Part shown: one piece after another, positions 26,966 to 36,051 of the stretch | Layout of the letters: each line of letters starts with the position of its first letter | How positions within the stretch are numbered: position 1 is the first letter of the stretch | From: Streptomyces sp. KMM 9044 | GTDB taxonomy: Bacteria; Actinomycetota; Actinomycetes; Streptomycetales; Streptomycetaceae | Assembly: GCF_024701375.2 (NCBI RefSeq) | Contig: NZ_CP113910.1 | Span: 2,480,001-2,544,000, forward strand | DNA length: 64,000 nt | Direction: 5' to 3' | Position numbers and translations under genes: made by a program | Notes under the pieces: model-generated | Seen by the model: only the letters and a program-made list of their open reading frames with translations | Databases searched by the model: none | Told to the model about the DNA's origin: nothing

Positions 26966-28768
26966 CTACTGCTTCAGGAAGACCCGCGTGACGTCCACGT
27001 AGCTCGAGTCCGAGCTGTAGCGGATGCCGCCGACGTTCGAGCCGAAGATCTGGAAGACCTTGGTGTAGTACATCGGGGCGGCCGGGTTGACCTCGTCCGA
27101 GATGTACTCGTTCAGCTCGGCCCAGGCCTTGGTGGCCTCTTCGGTGTCGGTGATCTTCTGGATGCGCGCGATCTCGGAGTTCACGTGGTCGTCGTTGATG
27201 TGCGCGTAGTTCGACGCACCGTCCTGGATCTGCGTGCCGTCGTACAGCGGCGGGAAGACGGTGCTGGCGGACGGCCAGTCCTGACCCCAGCCGGTCATGT
27301 ACAGGTCGAGGCCGTTGTCGACCTTGCCGATCTGCTCGTACCAGGTGGCGGCGTCGATCTCCTTCTTCTGGATGTCGAGACCGATCTTCTCCAGCGCGTC
27401 GGCGATCAGCACGGACTGCTGCTGACGGACCGGGCTGTTGGCGTAGGCGTAGACGAGCTTCTTGCCCGCGAAGCCGCCTTCCTCGATCAGCTTCTTGGCG
27501 GCCGCGATGTCACCGTTGGGCTTCTCGGCACGGTTGAACGGGTCGTAGGACTCGTCGTAGCCCGGGGTGGTGGGCGACATCAGCGAGTTGGCGACCTCAC
27601 CGCCGTAGGCGCCGCCGTCGGCCTTGAAGACCGAGGTGGAGGGGATGGCCAGGGTGATCGCGTCACGGAGCTTCTTGTCCTTGACGCGGTCCATGTTGAA
27701 GTTGAGCTGCCACACGTAGGGCGCGTAGCCCTGGATCGTGCGGTTGTCCATGACCTCCTTGTCGCTCACGACCTTCTGCAGCTGCGTGGTGGCGACCTGC
27801 CCCGTGAACATCATCGCGTTCTTGGCCTCGCCCTGGTCGGCGAGCAGGGTCTTGGTCTGGTCCTCGTCATCGTGGTTCATCGAGATGTTGAAGCCGTCGA
27901 CGTACTGGTGACGCACCGAGTCGGACTTCGCGTCCCACTGGTCGTTCTTGACCAGCTTCATGGACTTGCCCGGCTTGAAGTCGGCGATCTTGTACGGACC
28001 CGTGGCGACCGGGTCGGTGTCGTACTTCTCCTTGGTGTCCGACTCCTCGGGGACCACGGCGTAACCGGGCATGGTCAGCAGCTGCGGGAGGTCGGGCTGC
28101 GCGTCCTCGAAGTGGAAGACGACCGTCTTGTCGTCCGGCGTCTCCAGGACGTCGTCGGGCAGGTGCTTGCCCTTGAACGGACCCTCGTAGGCGTCGCGGT
28201 AGGTGGTACCGGCGCCGGACAGCCACTGCTGCAGGTAGGTCGGGCCGTCGGTGATGAAGGACGCGTACATGCGCTCGATCGAGTGGCGGATGTCCGCCGA
28301 GTTGATCGGGTCGCCGTTCTCGTCCTTGAGGTCGTCCTTGAGCGTGTACGTCCAGGTCTTGCCGCCGTCGGAGACCTTGCCCGCGTCGGTGGCGAGGTCG
28401 CCCACGACGGTCAGGTTGCCCTTGTCGTCCTCTTCGTACTGGGTCAGACCGCGGTAGATCAGGCGGCTGAGCAGCTTGCCGTCCGAGACGTAGATCTGGC
28501 CCGGGTCCAGGTGCGAGAAGTCCGACTCCTGGTAGACGACCGCGGTGCCGCCGGGCTTGGCGCCGGGGACCTCGGGGGCCGGACCGGTCGACGCCTCGAC
28601 GTCACCGATCTGCACCGGCTTCGACTGGGCGGCGGCGTCCTCCTTCTGCTTGCTGGTGTCCTTGGCCGAGTTGCCGCCGTCGCCCCCGCCGCACGCGGTG
28701 AGGGTCAGGGCGCCGGCCGCCACCGCGACAATCGCGGCCGTAGCGGTGCGGTTTCGGAAGATGCTCAT
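26966..28768 (-). CDS. bldKB: oligopeptide-binding lipoprotein, BldKB-like
   Basis: 600 residues from ATG 28768 (the frame is open to 28855, but AGGTGG precedes this ATG and a signal peptide begins here). The signal MSIFRNRTATAAIVAVAAGA ends in the lipobox LTAC, giving a membrane-anchored lipoprotein. SBP_bac_5 features follow: GGTAVVYQESDFSHLDPGQI, YTLKDDLKDENGDPINSADI, ATGPYKIADFKPGKS and LVYAYANSPVRQQQS. As the binding subunit it sets ligand specificity; in S. coelicolor BldKB captures a developmental peptide signal (established for that species). Length and order agree with bldKB; the symbol is inferred. Confidence 0.85.
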   Translation of the reverse strand: MSIFRNRTATAAIVAVAAGALTLTACGGGDGGNSAKDTSKQKEDAAAQSKPVQIGDVEASTGPAPEVPGAKPGGTAVVYQESDFSHLDPGQIYVSDGKLLSRLIYRGLTQYEEDDKGNLTVVGDLATDAGKVSDGGKTWTYTLKDDLKDENGDPINSADIRHSIERMYASFITDGPTYLQQWLSGAGTTYRDAYEGPFKGKHLPDDVLETPDDKTVVFHFEDAQPDLPQLLTMPGYAVVPEESDTKEKYDTDPVATGPYKIADFKPGKSMKLVKNDQWDAKSDSVRHQYVDGFNISMNHDDEDQTKTLLADQGEAKNAMMFTGQVATTQLQKVVSDKEVMDNRTIQGYAPYVWQLNFNMDRVKDKKLRDAITLAIPSTSVFKADGGAYGGEVANSLMSPTTPGYDESYDPFNRAEKPNGDIAAAKKLIEEGGFAGKKLVYAYANSPVRQQQSVLIADALEKIGLDIQKKEIDAATWYEQIGKVDNGLDLYMTGWGQDWPSASTVFPPLYDGTQIQDGASNYAHINDDHVNSEIARIQKITDTEEATKAWAELNEYISDEVNPAAPMYYTKVFQIFGSNVGGIRYSSDSSYVDVTRVFLKQ

Positions 28769-28875
28769 GGAGTCGAATCCACCTGCCTGTGAGTAGTGAG
28801 CGTGGTTGTTGCTGGCCGGAAGCGGGCCGGGTGGCACCGGAGCCGACCGGGGCAAGGATGAGGAGCCCCCCGGAC

Positions 28876-29907
28876 TCAGCGGCCCGTCTTGGGATCGAAC
28901 GCGTCCCGCACCGAGTCACCGAGGAGGTTGAAGGCCACAATGAAGATCACCATGGCCACTCCGGGGAAGAGCATGTAGTACGGGTCCTGTTCGACGATGT
29001 CGGCCCCGATGGCGAACATGCGGCCCCAGTCCGGCGTGGGTTCGACGTATCCGACGCCCACGAAGGAGAGGAAGGCGATGCTGAGGATGAGGGACGGCAG
29101 TGCGAGGGTCGCCTGGACCAGCACCGGGGTGACGATGTTGGGCAGCAGCTCCTTGCGGATGATCCGCCAGGGCGAGGCCCCGGAGATGCGCGCCGCCTCG
29201 ATGAACTCCCGGTCGCGCAGCGACAGCGCGGCGGCCCGGACGATCCGGGCCATACTCATCCAGCCCAGGAACGAGAGCACGATGATGATCGCACTGGCCC
29301 GCACGTAGGTGGGCGTCTCCTCGTCCGGAGCGACGAACACCGTGGTGATGACCGGCATCGCGGCGACGAAGAAGAGCTGGTTGGGCAGGGCCATGAAGAA
29401 GTCGGTCACCCGGCCGAGCCAGTAGTCGACCTTGCCGCCGAAGTACCCTCCGAAGAGACCGATCAGCACACCGATGAGGGTGACCAGCAGCGCCGCGGCC
29501 AGCGCCGTGAACAACGAGGTCCGGATGCCGTACACCAGCTGCGTGAACACGTCGCGGCCCAGGCCCGGCTCGATGCCGAACCAGAACTCACCGGTGATGC
29601 CGCCGAAGGGCGCCGCCGGCATGGTGAACATGTCCAGGAGGTCCGGGTTCTCCTGCCCGTAGAGCGTGTACGGGTCCTTGCCGTATGCCTTCGAGATCAG
29701 CGGCGCCGCTGCCGCGACCACGAAGAAGAACAGGACGACGAAGGCGGAGACCACTCCGGTGCGGTCGCGCTTGAAGCGCGCCCACATCAGCTGCCCGGGG
29801 CTGCGGCCCTCGAGCTTCTTCGGCTCCTGGGCGTCGCCCTGCGGCCCGCTCTCTTTGTCCAAGACGGGAGAGGCCACAGCCCTCTCGATCTCGGTTGGAC
29901 TCGTCAT
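28876..29907 (-). CDS. bldKA: oligopeptide ABC transporter permease (OppC type), BldKA-like
   Basis: 343 residues, with a charged cytoplasmic N-terminus (about 40 residues) and six membrane helices; coupling loop ARISGASPWRIIRKELLPN, then SLILSIAFLSFVGVGYVEP as in DppC/OppC proteins. First gene of the operon on the minus strand; the lipoprotein gene starts 107 bp downstream. The long upstream region (29908-30824) should contain its promoter. Symbol inferred from order. Confidence 0.84.
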   Translation of the reverse strand: MTSPTEIERAVASPVLDKESGPQGDAQEPKKLEGRSPGQLMWARFKRDRTGVVSAFVVLFFFVVAAAAPLISKAYGKDPYTLYGQENPDLLDMFTMPAAPFGGITGEFWFGIEPGLGRDVFTQLVYGIRTSLFTALAAALLVTLIGVLIGLFGGYFGGKVDYWLGRVTDFFMALPNQLFFVAAMPVITTVFVAPDEETPTYVRASAIIIVLSFLGWMSMARIVRAAALSLRDREFIEAARISGASPWRIIRKELLPNIVTPVLVQATLALPSLILSIAFLSFVGVGYVEPTPDWGRMFAIGADIVEQDPYYMLFPGVAMVIFIVAFNLLGDSVRDAFDPKTGR

Positions 29908-30824
29908 GATTCGTCCGTTTCACAGGTGTTGGAGGTCGTCGGCGGTACACAAGCGGTCCGACGACCTTCGCACGGCGTACGTCATTGAAGCGCGCGACTG
30001 GATCAGCGACTGGAGGTGAACCCCACCACAGGGGAACCCTGGTCCGCGGCCGGTGCCGGCCGGTCACGGGCCGGGGCAGTCAAAGAAGTTCGCGACGCCG
30101 GATCGTTGCCTCGGCCACGGGAGCGGGAACAGCACTGAACGCACCCACGGGACCTACACCTGTCATCGGGGACGACGCGACCCATATGGCGCTTGTGGCA
30201 CCTCGCATGGGTTCCTCCTCATGAATCCACTGGTTCACCGCAAAGGGGAGCACTCGACATGTCTTCGCCCACCGCCCGTCGCCGGTGTCGGAGATCATCA
30301 GGTGCCCCCTGGCTCGCGAGCCCGCGCCGTCGGCGCGTGACCCGTTCGGCCGAGCTCTACGCGCCTAACTATCTGCCATGCGACAGAGCCGAACCACACC
30401 CACGAGGTCTCGGTTCGATCACAGCTGGGCCCTACATCTTCCAAAATCCGGACAAAGGGTTTCGGAGGAGATCCCTGCGAAACGGACTTGTTACACATCT
30501 ATCGGCGCCAACCGTCCGCATAGCGGACACCCGAAGAGGGAAAAGCCGTTGCGGGAGGAGCGGCTGCCGCGCAGGATCCCTCGCGCAGCTGACGTGCACT
30601 CAGCACGCCGGGGCGGCAGAGCCGTTGGCATCGGCCCCGGACCGTGGCACTCCGGACGTGAACCGCACCACGTCGGCGGCGACCGCGGTCCGCTTCGGGA
30701 GCAGGGTAGTGGGCATCACCCGTCTCAGGAGCATCCCCCGGCCGGATAGAGGGTTATCCCTACCCTCCTCTTTTGCTCCGCTTCGCCATGACATCGCGCG
30801 GTGGCAGCACACCGTGCGGGTGTA
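29908..30824. other. long leader/intergenic region upstream of the BldK-like operon
   Basis: About 0.9 kb with one recognisable element, the relic lipoprotein start at 30080-30208. The DNA around 30340-30520 is richer in A+T than the genes and is a likely promoter zone for the minus-strand operon, but no clear -35/-10 pair stands out. The right end is the terminator shared with typA. Confidence 0.4.
30080..30208 (-). pseudogene. relic 5' end of a peptide-binding lipoprotein gene
   Basis: ATG 30208 has an excellent site, GAGGAGGAACCC, directly upstream, yet the frame ends after 42 residues. The first residues, MRGATSAIWVAS, match the start of the second binding lipoprotein in this window (MRGATHAQWIVC), after which the hydrophobic core and lipobox are absent. 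It looks like the surviving translation start of a deleted or diverged binding-protein gene that once headed the operon. It could still be translated as a leader peptide. Confidence 0.5.
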
Positions 30825-30868
30825 TACGGCACCGGGCACCCCTGGGAGCAGGGGTGCCCGGTGCCGTA
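30825..30868 (-). terminator. stem-loop terminator downstream of typA
   Basis: A perfect 20-bp inverted repeat (30825-30844 with 30849-30868) closing on a GGAG tetraloop, 37 bp beyond the typA stop on the minus strand. The arms begin TACGGCACCGGG. Very strong and probably rho-independent in function despite lacking a U-tract. Confidence 0.85.
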
Positions 30869-30904
30869 TGCGCGTATACCCGCGTACGTGCGCGGGCCGG
30901 TGTG

Positions 30905-32812
30905 TCAGCCGTGCTTGGCGCGGCTCGCGGCGCGGGCGCGCTCGCGGCCGTCCAGGTTCACCTTGCGGATACGGACCGACTCCGGGGTCACCTCGACGCA
31001 CTCGTCGTCGCGGCAGAACTCCAGGGACTGTTCCAGCGACAGCTTGCGCGGCGGGACGATCGCCTCGAACGAGTCCGCCGAGGACGACCGCATGTTGGTG
31101 AGCTTCTTCTCCTTGGTGATGTTGACGTCCATGTCGTCGGCACGGGAGTTCTCGCCGACGATCATGCCCTCGTACACCTCGGTGCCGGGGTCGACGAACA
31201 GCACGCCGCGCTCCTGCAGGTTGGTCATCGCGAACGCGGTGACCGCGCCGGAGCGGTCGGCGACCAGGGAGCCGTTGTTCCGGGTCTGCAGCGGCCCGAA
31301 CCAGGGCTCGTGGCCCTCGTGGATGGAGTGCGCGATACCGGTGCCGCGGGTCTGCGTGAGGAACTCGGTACGGAAACCGATCAGACCGCGCGAGGGCACC
31401 ACGAACTCCAGCCGCACCCAGCCGGAGCCGTGGTTCGACATGTTGTCCATCCGTCCCTTGCGGACGCCCATCACCTGCGTGACCGCGCCCATGTGCTCCT
31501 CGGGCACGTCGATCGTCATGCGCTCGACGGGCTCGTGCACCTTGCCGTCGATCTCGCGGGTGACGACCTGCGGCTTGCCGACGGTCAGCTCGTAGCCCTC
31601 CCGGCGCATCTGCTCGACCAGGATCGCCAGTGCCAGCTCGCCGCGGCCCTGTACCTCCCAGGCGTCGGGACGGCCGGTCTCCAGGACGCGCAGCGAGACG
31701 TTGCCGATGAGCTCGCGGTCCAGGCGGTCCTTGACCTGACGGGCGGTGACCTTGCGGTCCTTCACGGCCGCCTTCGCGTCGGCGCCCTTGCCCGTGCCGC
31801 CTCGGCCGACCAACGGCGAGGTGTTGGTGCCGATGGTCATGGAGATCGCGGGCTCGTCCACCGTGATCAGCGGCAGCGGGACCGGGGTCTCCGGGTCGGC
31901 CAGGGTCTCGCCGATCATGATCTCCGGGATGCCGGCGACCGCGCAGATGTCACCGGGGCCGGCCTTCTCGGCGGGCTTGCGGGTGAGCGCCTCGGTCATC
32001 ATCAGCTCGGAGATGCGCACATTGGAGACGGTCCCGTCGCGCTTCATCCACGCGACGGTCTGCCCCTTCTTCAGCTCGCCCTGGTGCACGCGCAGCAGCG
32101 CGATCCGGCCGAGGAAGTTGTCGGCGTCCAGGTTGGTGACGTGGGCCTGGAGCGAGGCGCCCTCGTCGTAGGTGGGGGCCGGGATGTGCGACAGGATGGT
32201 GGAGAAGAACGGCTCGAGCGAGTCCGAGTCGGCCGGGACCGTGCCGTCCTCCGGCTTGGTCAACGAGGCGACGCCGTCACGGCCGCAGGCGTAGACGATC
32301 GGGAACTCGATCTGCTCCTCGTCGGCGTCCAGGTCGAGGAAGAGGTCGTAGGCCTCGTTGACCACCTCGTCGATACGGGCGTCCGGACGGTCCGTCTTGT
32401 TGATGCAGAGGATGATCGGCAGCCGCTGCTGGAGCGCCTTGCGGAGCACGAAGCGGGTCTGCGGCAGCGGGCCCTCGGAGGCGTCGACGAGCAGCACGAC
32501 ACCGTCGACCATCGACAGACCGCGCTCGACCTCGCCACCGAAGTCGGCGTGGCCGGGGGTGTCGATGATGTTGATCGTGATCAGGTCCCCGCCGTCCTTG
32601 GGGTGGTACTTCACCGCCGTGTTCTTGGCGAGGATCGTGATGCCCTTCTCACGCTCCAGGTCGTTCGAGTCCATCATGCGGTCGTCGACCGAGTCGAGCT
32701 GGTGCGCGGCGAAGGCGCCGGCCTGCTTCAGCATGCCGTCGACGATGGTGGTCTTGCCGTGGTCGACGTGGGCGACGATGGCGACGTTGCGGATGTCGTG
32801 GCGCGTGGCCAT
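30905..32812 (-). CDS. typA: translational GTPase TypA/BipA
   Basis: 635 residues, the normal family length. G1 AHVDHGKTT, G2 region REKGITILAKNTAV, G3 DTPGHADFGGEVERGLSMV and G4 NKTDRPDARI are all present, followed by EF-G-like domains and the TypA-specific C-terminal domain (GSLVADRSGAVTAFAM, ERGVLFVDPGTEVYEGMIVG, ANSRAD-like segment). It binds the ribosome like EF-G and helps 50S assembly and stress adaptation. Monocistronic, with its own strong terminator, separating the two peptide-uptake regions. Confidence 0.96.
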   Translation of the reverse strand: MATRHDIRNVAIVAHVDHGKTTIVDGMLKQAGAFAAHQLDSVDDRMMDSNDLEREKGITILAKNTAVKYHPKDGGDLITINIIDTPGHADFGGEVERGLSMVDGVVLLVDASEGPLPQTRFVLRKALQQRLPIILCINKTDRPDARIDEVVNEAYDLFLDLDADEEQIEFPIVYACGRDGVASLTKPEDGTVPADSDSLEPFFSTILSHIPAPTYDEGASLQAHVTNLDADNFLGRIALLRVHQGELKKGQTVAWMKRDGTVSNVRISELMMTEALTRKPAEKAGPGDICAVAGIPEIMIGETLADPETPVPLPLITVDEPAISMTIGTNTSPLVGRGGTGKGADAKAAVKDRKVTARQVKDRLDRELIGNVSLRVLETGRPDAWEVQGRGELALAILVEQMRREGYELTVGKPQVVTREIDGKVHEPVERMTIDVPEEHMGAVTQVMGVRKGRMDNMSNHGSGWVRLEFVVPSRGLIGFRTEFLTQTRGTGIAHSIHEGHEPWFGPLQTRNNGSLVADRSGAVTAFAMTNLQERGVLFVDPGTEVYEGMIVGENSRADDMDVNITKEKKLTNMRSSSADSFEAIVPPRKLSLEQSLEFCRDDECVEVTPESVRIRKVNLDGRERARAASRAKHG

Positions 32813-32989
32813 AAAAGGCGTACTCCCGGAATGGTGAGGAATGCCCTGCGCAGACGGCTGCGGTGCGCGGGCCCTGCCGGGCTGGACACGCCGCGGCCAC
32901 CTCCCATGGTACGGGCCCCCGGCGCCTGGGGCTCGCCCTCCTCGTCCGGACCGGCCCCACGGGCCGTTACGCGGGGTGATCAGGACTGA

Positions 32990-35389
32990 TCAGGAATCCG
33001 ACTCCGACTCCGATTCCGGGTTCGATTCCGGGTTCGATTCCGGCTCCGGGGCGGAACCGGAGGCGAAGGGCTCGGGGGCCTTCCCCCGCGGTGTCCCGGC
33101 CGGGCCCCGCGCTCCCTTCTTCAGGTACCCCATGTCCTCGTAGACCGGGGTACGGAAACCGAACGCGCCTGCGTTGGCCAGGTCCTTGCGGGCGGCGGTG
33201 AGCTGAGGACGCTGGTAGAGGGGGATCGAGCCGGCCGCCGCCCAGATACGGGCGTCCGCCTTGCGGAGCAGCTCGGCGCGCTTCGCGTCGTCGAGCGTCG
33301 CGAGGGCCTGGTCGAAGAGCTGGTCGACCTGGTCGGTGCCGACGCGGGGGTAGTTCTGTCCGACGTTCAGCGAGCCGTCGGCTGCCGGGACCGGCTTGGC
33401 GTAGACGGGGCGGGCGTCGGTGGCGGGGTAGGCGGTCGCGGGCCAGGAGTAGAGAGCGAGGTCGTACTCACCGGAGGCGATGTGGTCCGTGAAATAGCTC
33501 TCGCCGTCGACCTTGGTGATCTCCGCGCGGATACCGATCTTCTCCAGCATCTTCGCGATCCGGTCCGCCACGGTGCCGAGGACCTCCGAGCCGGGGCCGG
33601 AGGGGAGCACGAAGTCGAGCGTGAGCGCCTTGCCGTCCTTGGCGAGCGGGGCGTCCTCCGCCTGGGCGGGGGCGGCGGTGCCCAGGGGTGCGTAGGCGCC
33701 GGGGAGGTTGCCCTGCTTCAGCCGCGTGTGCTGGGTGCCGTCCTGGGCGAGGTGGTCGTCGTCGCCGTTGTTTCCGTCGCTCTCGGCGTCCCCTTCGTCG
33801 TCCTCGCCGACGATGTACGTGCCGTCGTCGGCGGCGTCGTTCCCGGAGTCCTTGTCCTTGTCCTTGTCCTTGTCCTTGTCCTTGCCGGAAGCCTCGCCGG
33901 AGCCCTCGTCGGACGATTCCGCCTTCTCGCCCTCCCCGCCGGCGGCCTGCTCCCCCTTCTCCCCCTTCTCCCCCTTCTTCACCGGACCGCCCGGTACCCA
34001 GCCGGCGTCCGCGAGCAGGGCCCGCGCCTCCTTGGCGTTCTGGTCGCCGAGGGCGCCGCTGCCGTCGGCGTAGGCGGCCTGCCCGGAGAGCGCGAGGTGG
34101 CTTCCGACGGGCTCGGCGGGCAGGCCGAGCGGCTTCAGAACCGCTTCCGCCAGGTCCCGCCGGTCCAGGGCACGGGCCACGGCGCGGCGGACCCGGTCGT
34201 CGGCGAGGGGCCCCTCGGCTCCGTTGAGTGCGAGCTGGGTGTAGGCGGGCTCCAGCGACTTGCGCACCTCGAAACCGCTGAGGGCCCGCGCCTCGCGCGC
34301 GAGCTCCGCGGCGGCCTCGCGCTGCTCCTCGCGGGCGGAGATCTCCTCGTCGGAGCCGTTCGCGACGGCCCAGGAGCGCACGGCCCCGGCCGCGGACCGC
34401 CCGGCTCCGAACCCGGCGGCCCGGGGGCCCCTCAGGGGTGTACCGCCCGCGGCCTCGCTGTCCCGCGCGCTCGTACCCGCGCTCCCGCTCGCGTTCGTGT
34501 CCTGCGGACCGGCGGCGACGGAGATACGGCGGGCGGCCGGGGCGTCGATCTCGGCCAGGTCCAGGGTTCCGTCGGTGAGCGCGGCGATCCGTTCGTCGCG
34601 GGGCACCTCGCGCAGCACGATCGTGGAGAGCCGGGCCGGCTCGCCCCACCAGCGGGCGTTGCGGGCGAGGGTGACCTCGTCGTCCTTGCGGTCGACCTTC
34701 TTCACCACGAACGGGCCGGCGGTGACCTTCAGCTTCGTGCGGGCCCCGTCGTTGAAGAAGTCCGGGGTGCCCATGACGTCCTTCGGGTACAGCGGCGCGA
34801 ACAGCGACTTCCAGTCGGCGTAGGGACGGCTGAAGGTGACCTTGACCTCCAGGTCGCCCTCGCCGCGCTGGATCTTCTCGATGCGGTCGTAGCCGGCGTT
34901 GCGGGCGGTCCAGTAGGCGGAGTCCTTCCCGGACAGGGCGCGCCACTGGGCGGCGAAGTCGGCGGCGCCGATCTCCCGGCCGTCGCTCCAGACCGCCTGC
35001 TGGTTGAGCTTGTAGAGGACGACCTGCTTGGGCTCGGTCTCGACGACCTCGGCGGACTCCAGGTAGTCGGGGTTGCGTACCGGACGCCCCCGGCCGTCCA
35101 TCCGGTACATCGACGGCAGCACGGCCTGGGCGATCCGGGTGGTGGTGGCGTCGGCGTCCGACTGGAAGGCGTTCAGGGTCTCCGGAACGGAGTCCACGCC
35201 CCAGCGCAGGGTGCCGCCGTCGGCGATCCGCGCGCGGTCGGCACGGGCGATGTCCCCTCCGGCGAGGGGCCGACCGGCCGGGTCGTCGCCGGAGCTGCAT
35301 CCGGCCAGCGTGGGCACCACGAGCACGCCCGCGGTGAGGAAGGCTACCGAGCGCGTGACCGCGCGCGGGCCGACGCCGTCGTGTGACAT
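32990..35389 (-). CDS. large peptide-binding lipoprotein (ABC transporter family substrate-binding protein)
   Basis: 799 residues, unusually long for SBP_bac_5. The signal peptide ends in lipobox TLAGC (C31). The peptide-binding core is split: lobe I (about 58-400) with LRWGVDSVPETLNAFQSDAD and AVWSDGREIGAADFAAQWRA, then after about residue 475 a highly charged linker (KKGEKGEKGEQ, (KD)6, DDEGDAESDGNNGDDDH), then the rest of lobe II with YDLALYSWPATAYPATDARP. The C-terminal tail is Pro/Glu/Ser/Asp-rich. No permease or ATPase adjoins, so it may feed one of the two oligopeptide importers nearby (inference). Confidence 0.85.
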   Translation of the reverse strand: MSHDGVGPRAVTRSVAFLTAGVLVVPTLAGCSSGDDPAGRPLAGGDIARADRARIADGGTLRWGVDSVPETLNAFQSDADATTTRIAQAVLPSMYRMDGRGRPVRNPDYLESAEVVETEPKQVVLYKLNQQAVWSDGREIGAADFAAQWRALSGKDSAYWTARNAGYDRIEKIQRGEGDLEVKVTFSRPYADWKSLFAPLYPKDVMGTPDFFNDGARTKLKVTAGPFVVKKVDRKDDEVTLARNARWWGEPARLSTIVLREVPRDERIAALTDGTLDLAEIDAPAARRISVAAGPQDTNASGSAGTSARDSEAAGGTPLRGPRAAGFGAGRSAAGAVRSWAVANGSDEEISAREEQREAAAELAREARALSGFEVRKSLEPAYTQLALNGAEGPLADDRVRRAVARALDRRDLAEAVLKPLGLPAEPVGSHLALSGQAAYADGSGALGDQNAKEARALLADAGWVPGGPVKKGEKGEKGEQAAGGEGEKAESSDEGSGEASGKDKDKDKDKDKDSGNDAADDGTYIVGEDDEGDAESDGNNGDDDHLAQDGTQHTRLKQGNLPGAYAPLGTAAPAQAEDAPLAKDGKALTLDFVLPSGPGSEVLGTVADRIAKMLEKIGIRAEITKVDGESYFTDHIASGEYDLALYSWPATAYPATDARPVYAKPVPAADGSLNVGQNYPRVGTDQVDQLFDQALATLDDAKRAELLRKADARIWAAAGSIPLYQRPQLTAARKDLANAGAFGFRTPVYEDMGYLKKGARGPAGTPRGKAPEPFASGSAPEPESNPESNPESESESDS
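33849..33884 (-). repeat. hexanucleotide tandem repeat encoding (Lys-Asp)6
   Basis: Six perfect copies of GTCCTT on the plus strand, coding Lys-Asp dipeptides in the lipoprotein linker. The period is a multiple of three, so copy-number change alters linker length without a frameshift. Confidence 0.9.
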
Positions 35390-35689
35390 CTCTGGTTACC
35401 TCCGTGAAGCCGCGGGCATTACGATCACTTTTGGTGGTATTTAGATCTCATCTGATGTATGCGGCCACTGAAGTGGAAAGGCTTCGGCAACCAAGAGCGA
35501 CACGGCGGCCACGGACCGGAAGGTCACCCGCATGGCGTAACACACCGCGCGGTGCACCCGTGCGCCTCGGCCAATCGACGCACATCCCTTCACAGCGCAA
35601 GGTGTGACGCGCAACACTCTCAGGCGCACGAACGTTGCCGCCTTGGGCCTGAAGGACCCTTGAGGACCCGCGGGAAGTGAGGGCAAGTC
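35390..35689. other. divergent intergenic region (lipoprotein gene / sdh block)
   Basis: 300 bp between divergent genes. The part next to the lipoprotein gene (35415-35460) is A+T-rich (TTTAGATCTCATCTGATGTA) and likely holds promoter elements, but none can be assigned with confidence. GAGGG precedes the ATG at 35690. Confidence 0.4.
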
Positions 35690-35983
35690 ATGTCCGTGCA
35701 CGACGAACTGGCATCCGTCCAGCGCAGTCTCGACGACCTGATCCGGTCGGTGGGGCGCCTGGAGAAGCAGCTCGGCAGCGGCGGCCTGGAGATGCGCCGC
35801 GTCCGGGCCGACACCAACCATCTGCGCGAGAGCGTCGCGCTGCTCCGGGAGACGGCCGTCACCACGGCCGGCGTACCGAAGCGGCCCGATCTCGTCACCA
35901 TCTCCGACGCGCCGTACGACCCGTCCCTGTGGGTGGACACGGACGACGAGGGGCTCGGCGCACACGACCGCCGCGCTCCCTGA
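35690..35983 (+). CDS. small conserved hypothetical protein
   Basis: 97 residues. The N-terminal two thirds is a predicted coiled coil (heptad-like leucines in ELASVQRSLDDLIRSVGRLE and later RADTNHLRESVALLRET), followed by a polar tail with PYDPSLWVDTDDEGLG. No family recognised. It starts after GAGGGCAAGTC and precedes the succinate dehydrogenase genes by 68 bp on the same strand, so co-transcription is likely. Confidence 0.75.
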   Translation: MSVHDELASVQRSLDDLIRSVGRLEKQLGSGGLEMRRVRADTNHLRESVALLRETAVTTAGVPKRPDLVTISDAPYDPSLWVDTDDEGLGAHDRRAP

Positions 35984-36051
35984 CTCCCGTTCGAATCCCC
36001 GTCCACCTCGCAGGATCCGCCGCGCCCCCTGACCCCGACCGGAGCGGACAA

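Noticed and set aside
27185..28792. Long plus-strand open frames antisense to the oligopeptide operons
   Set aside because: Valine/glycine/aspartate-rich translations typical of antisense high-GC coding DNA, without domains or ribosome sites.
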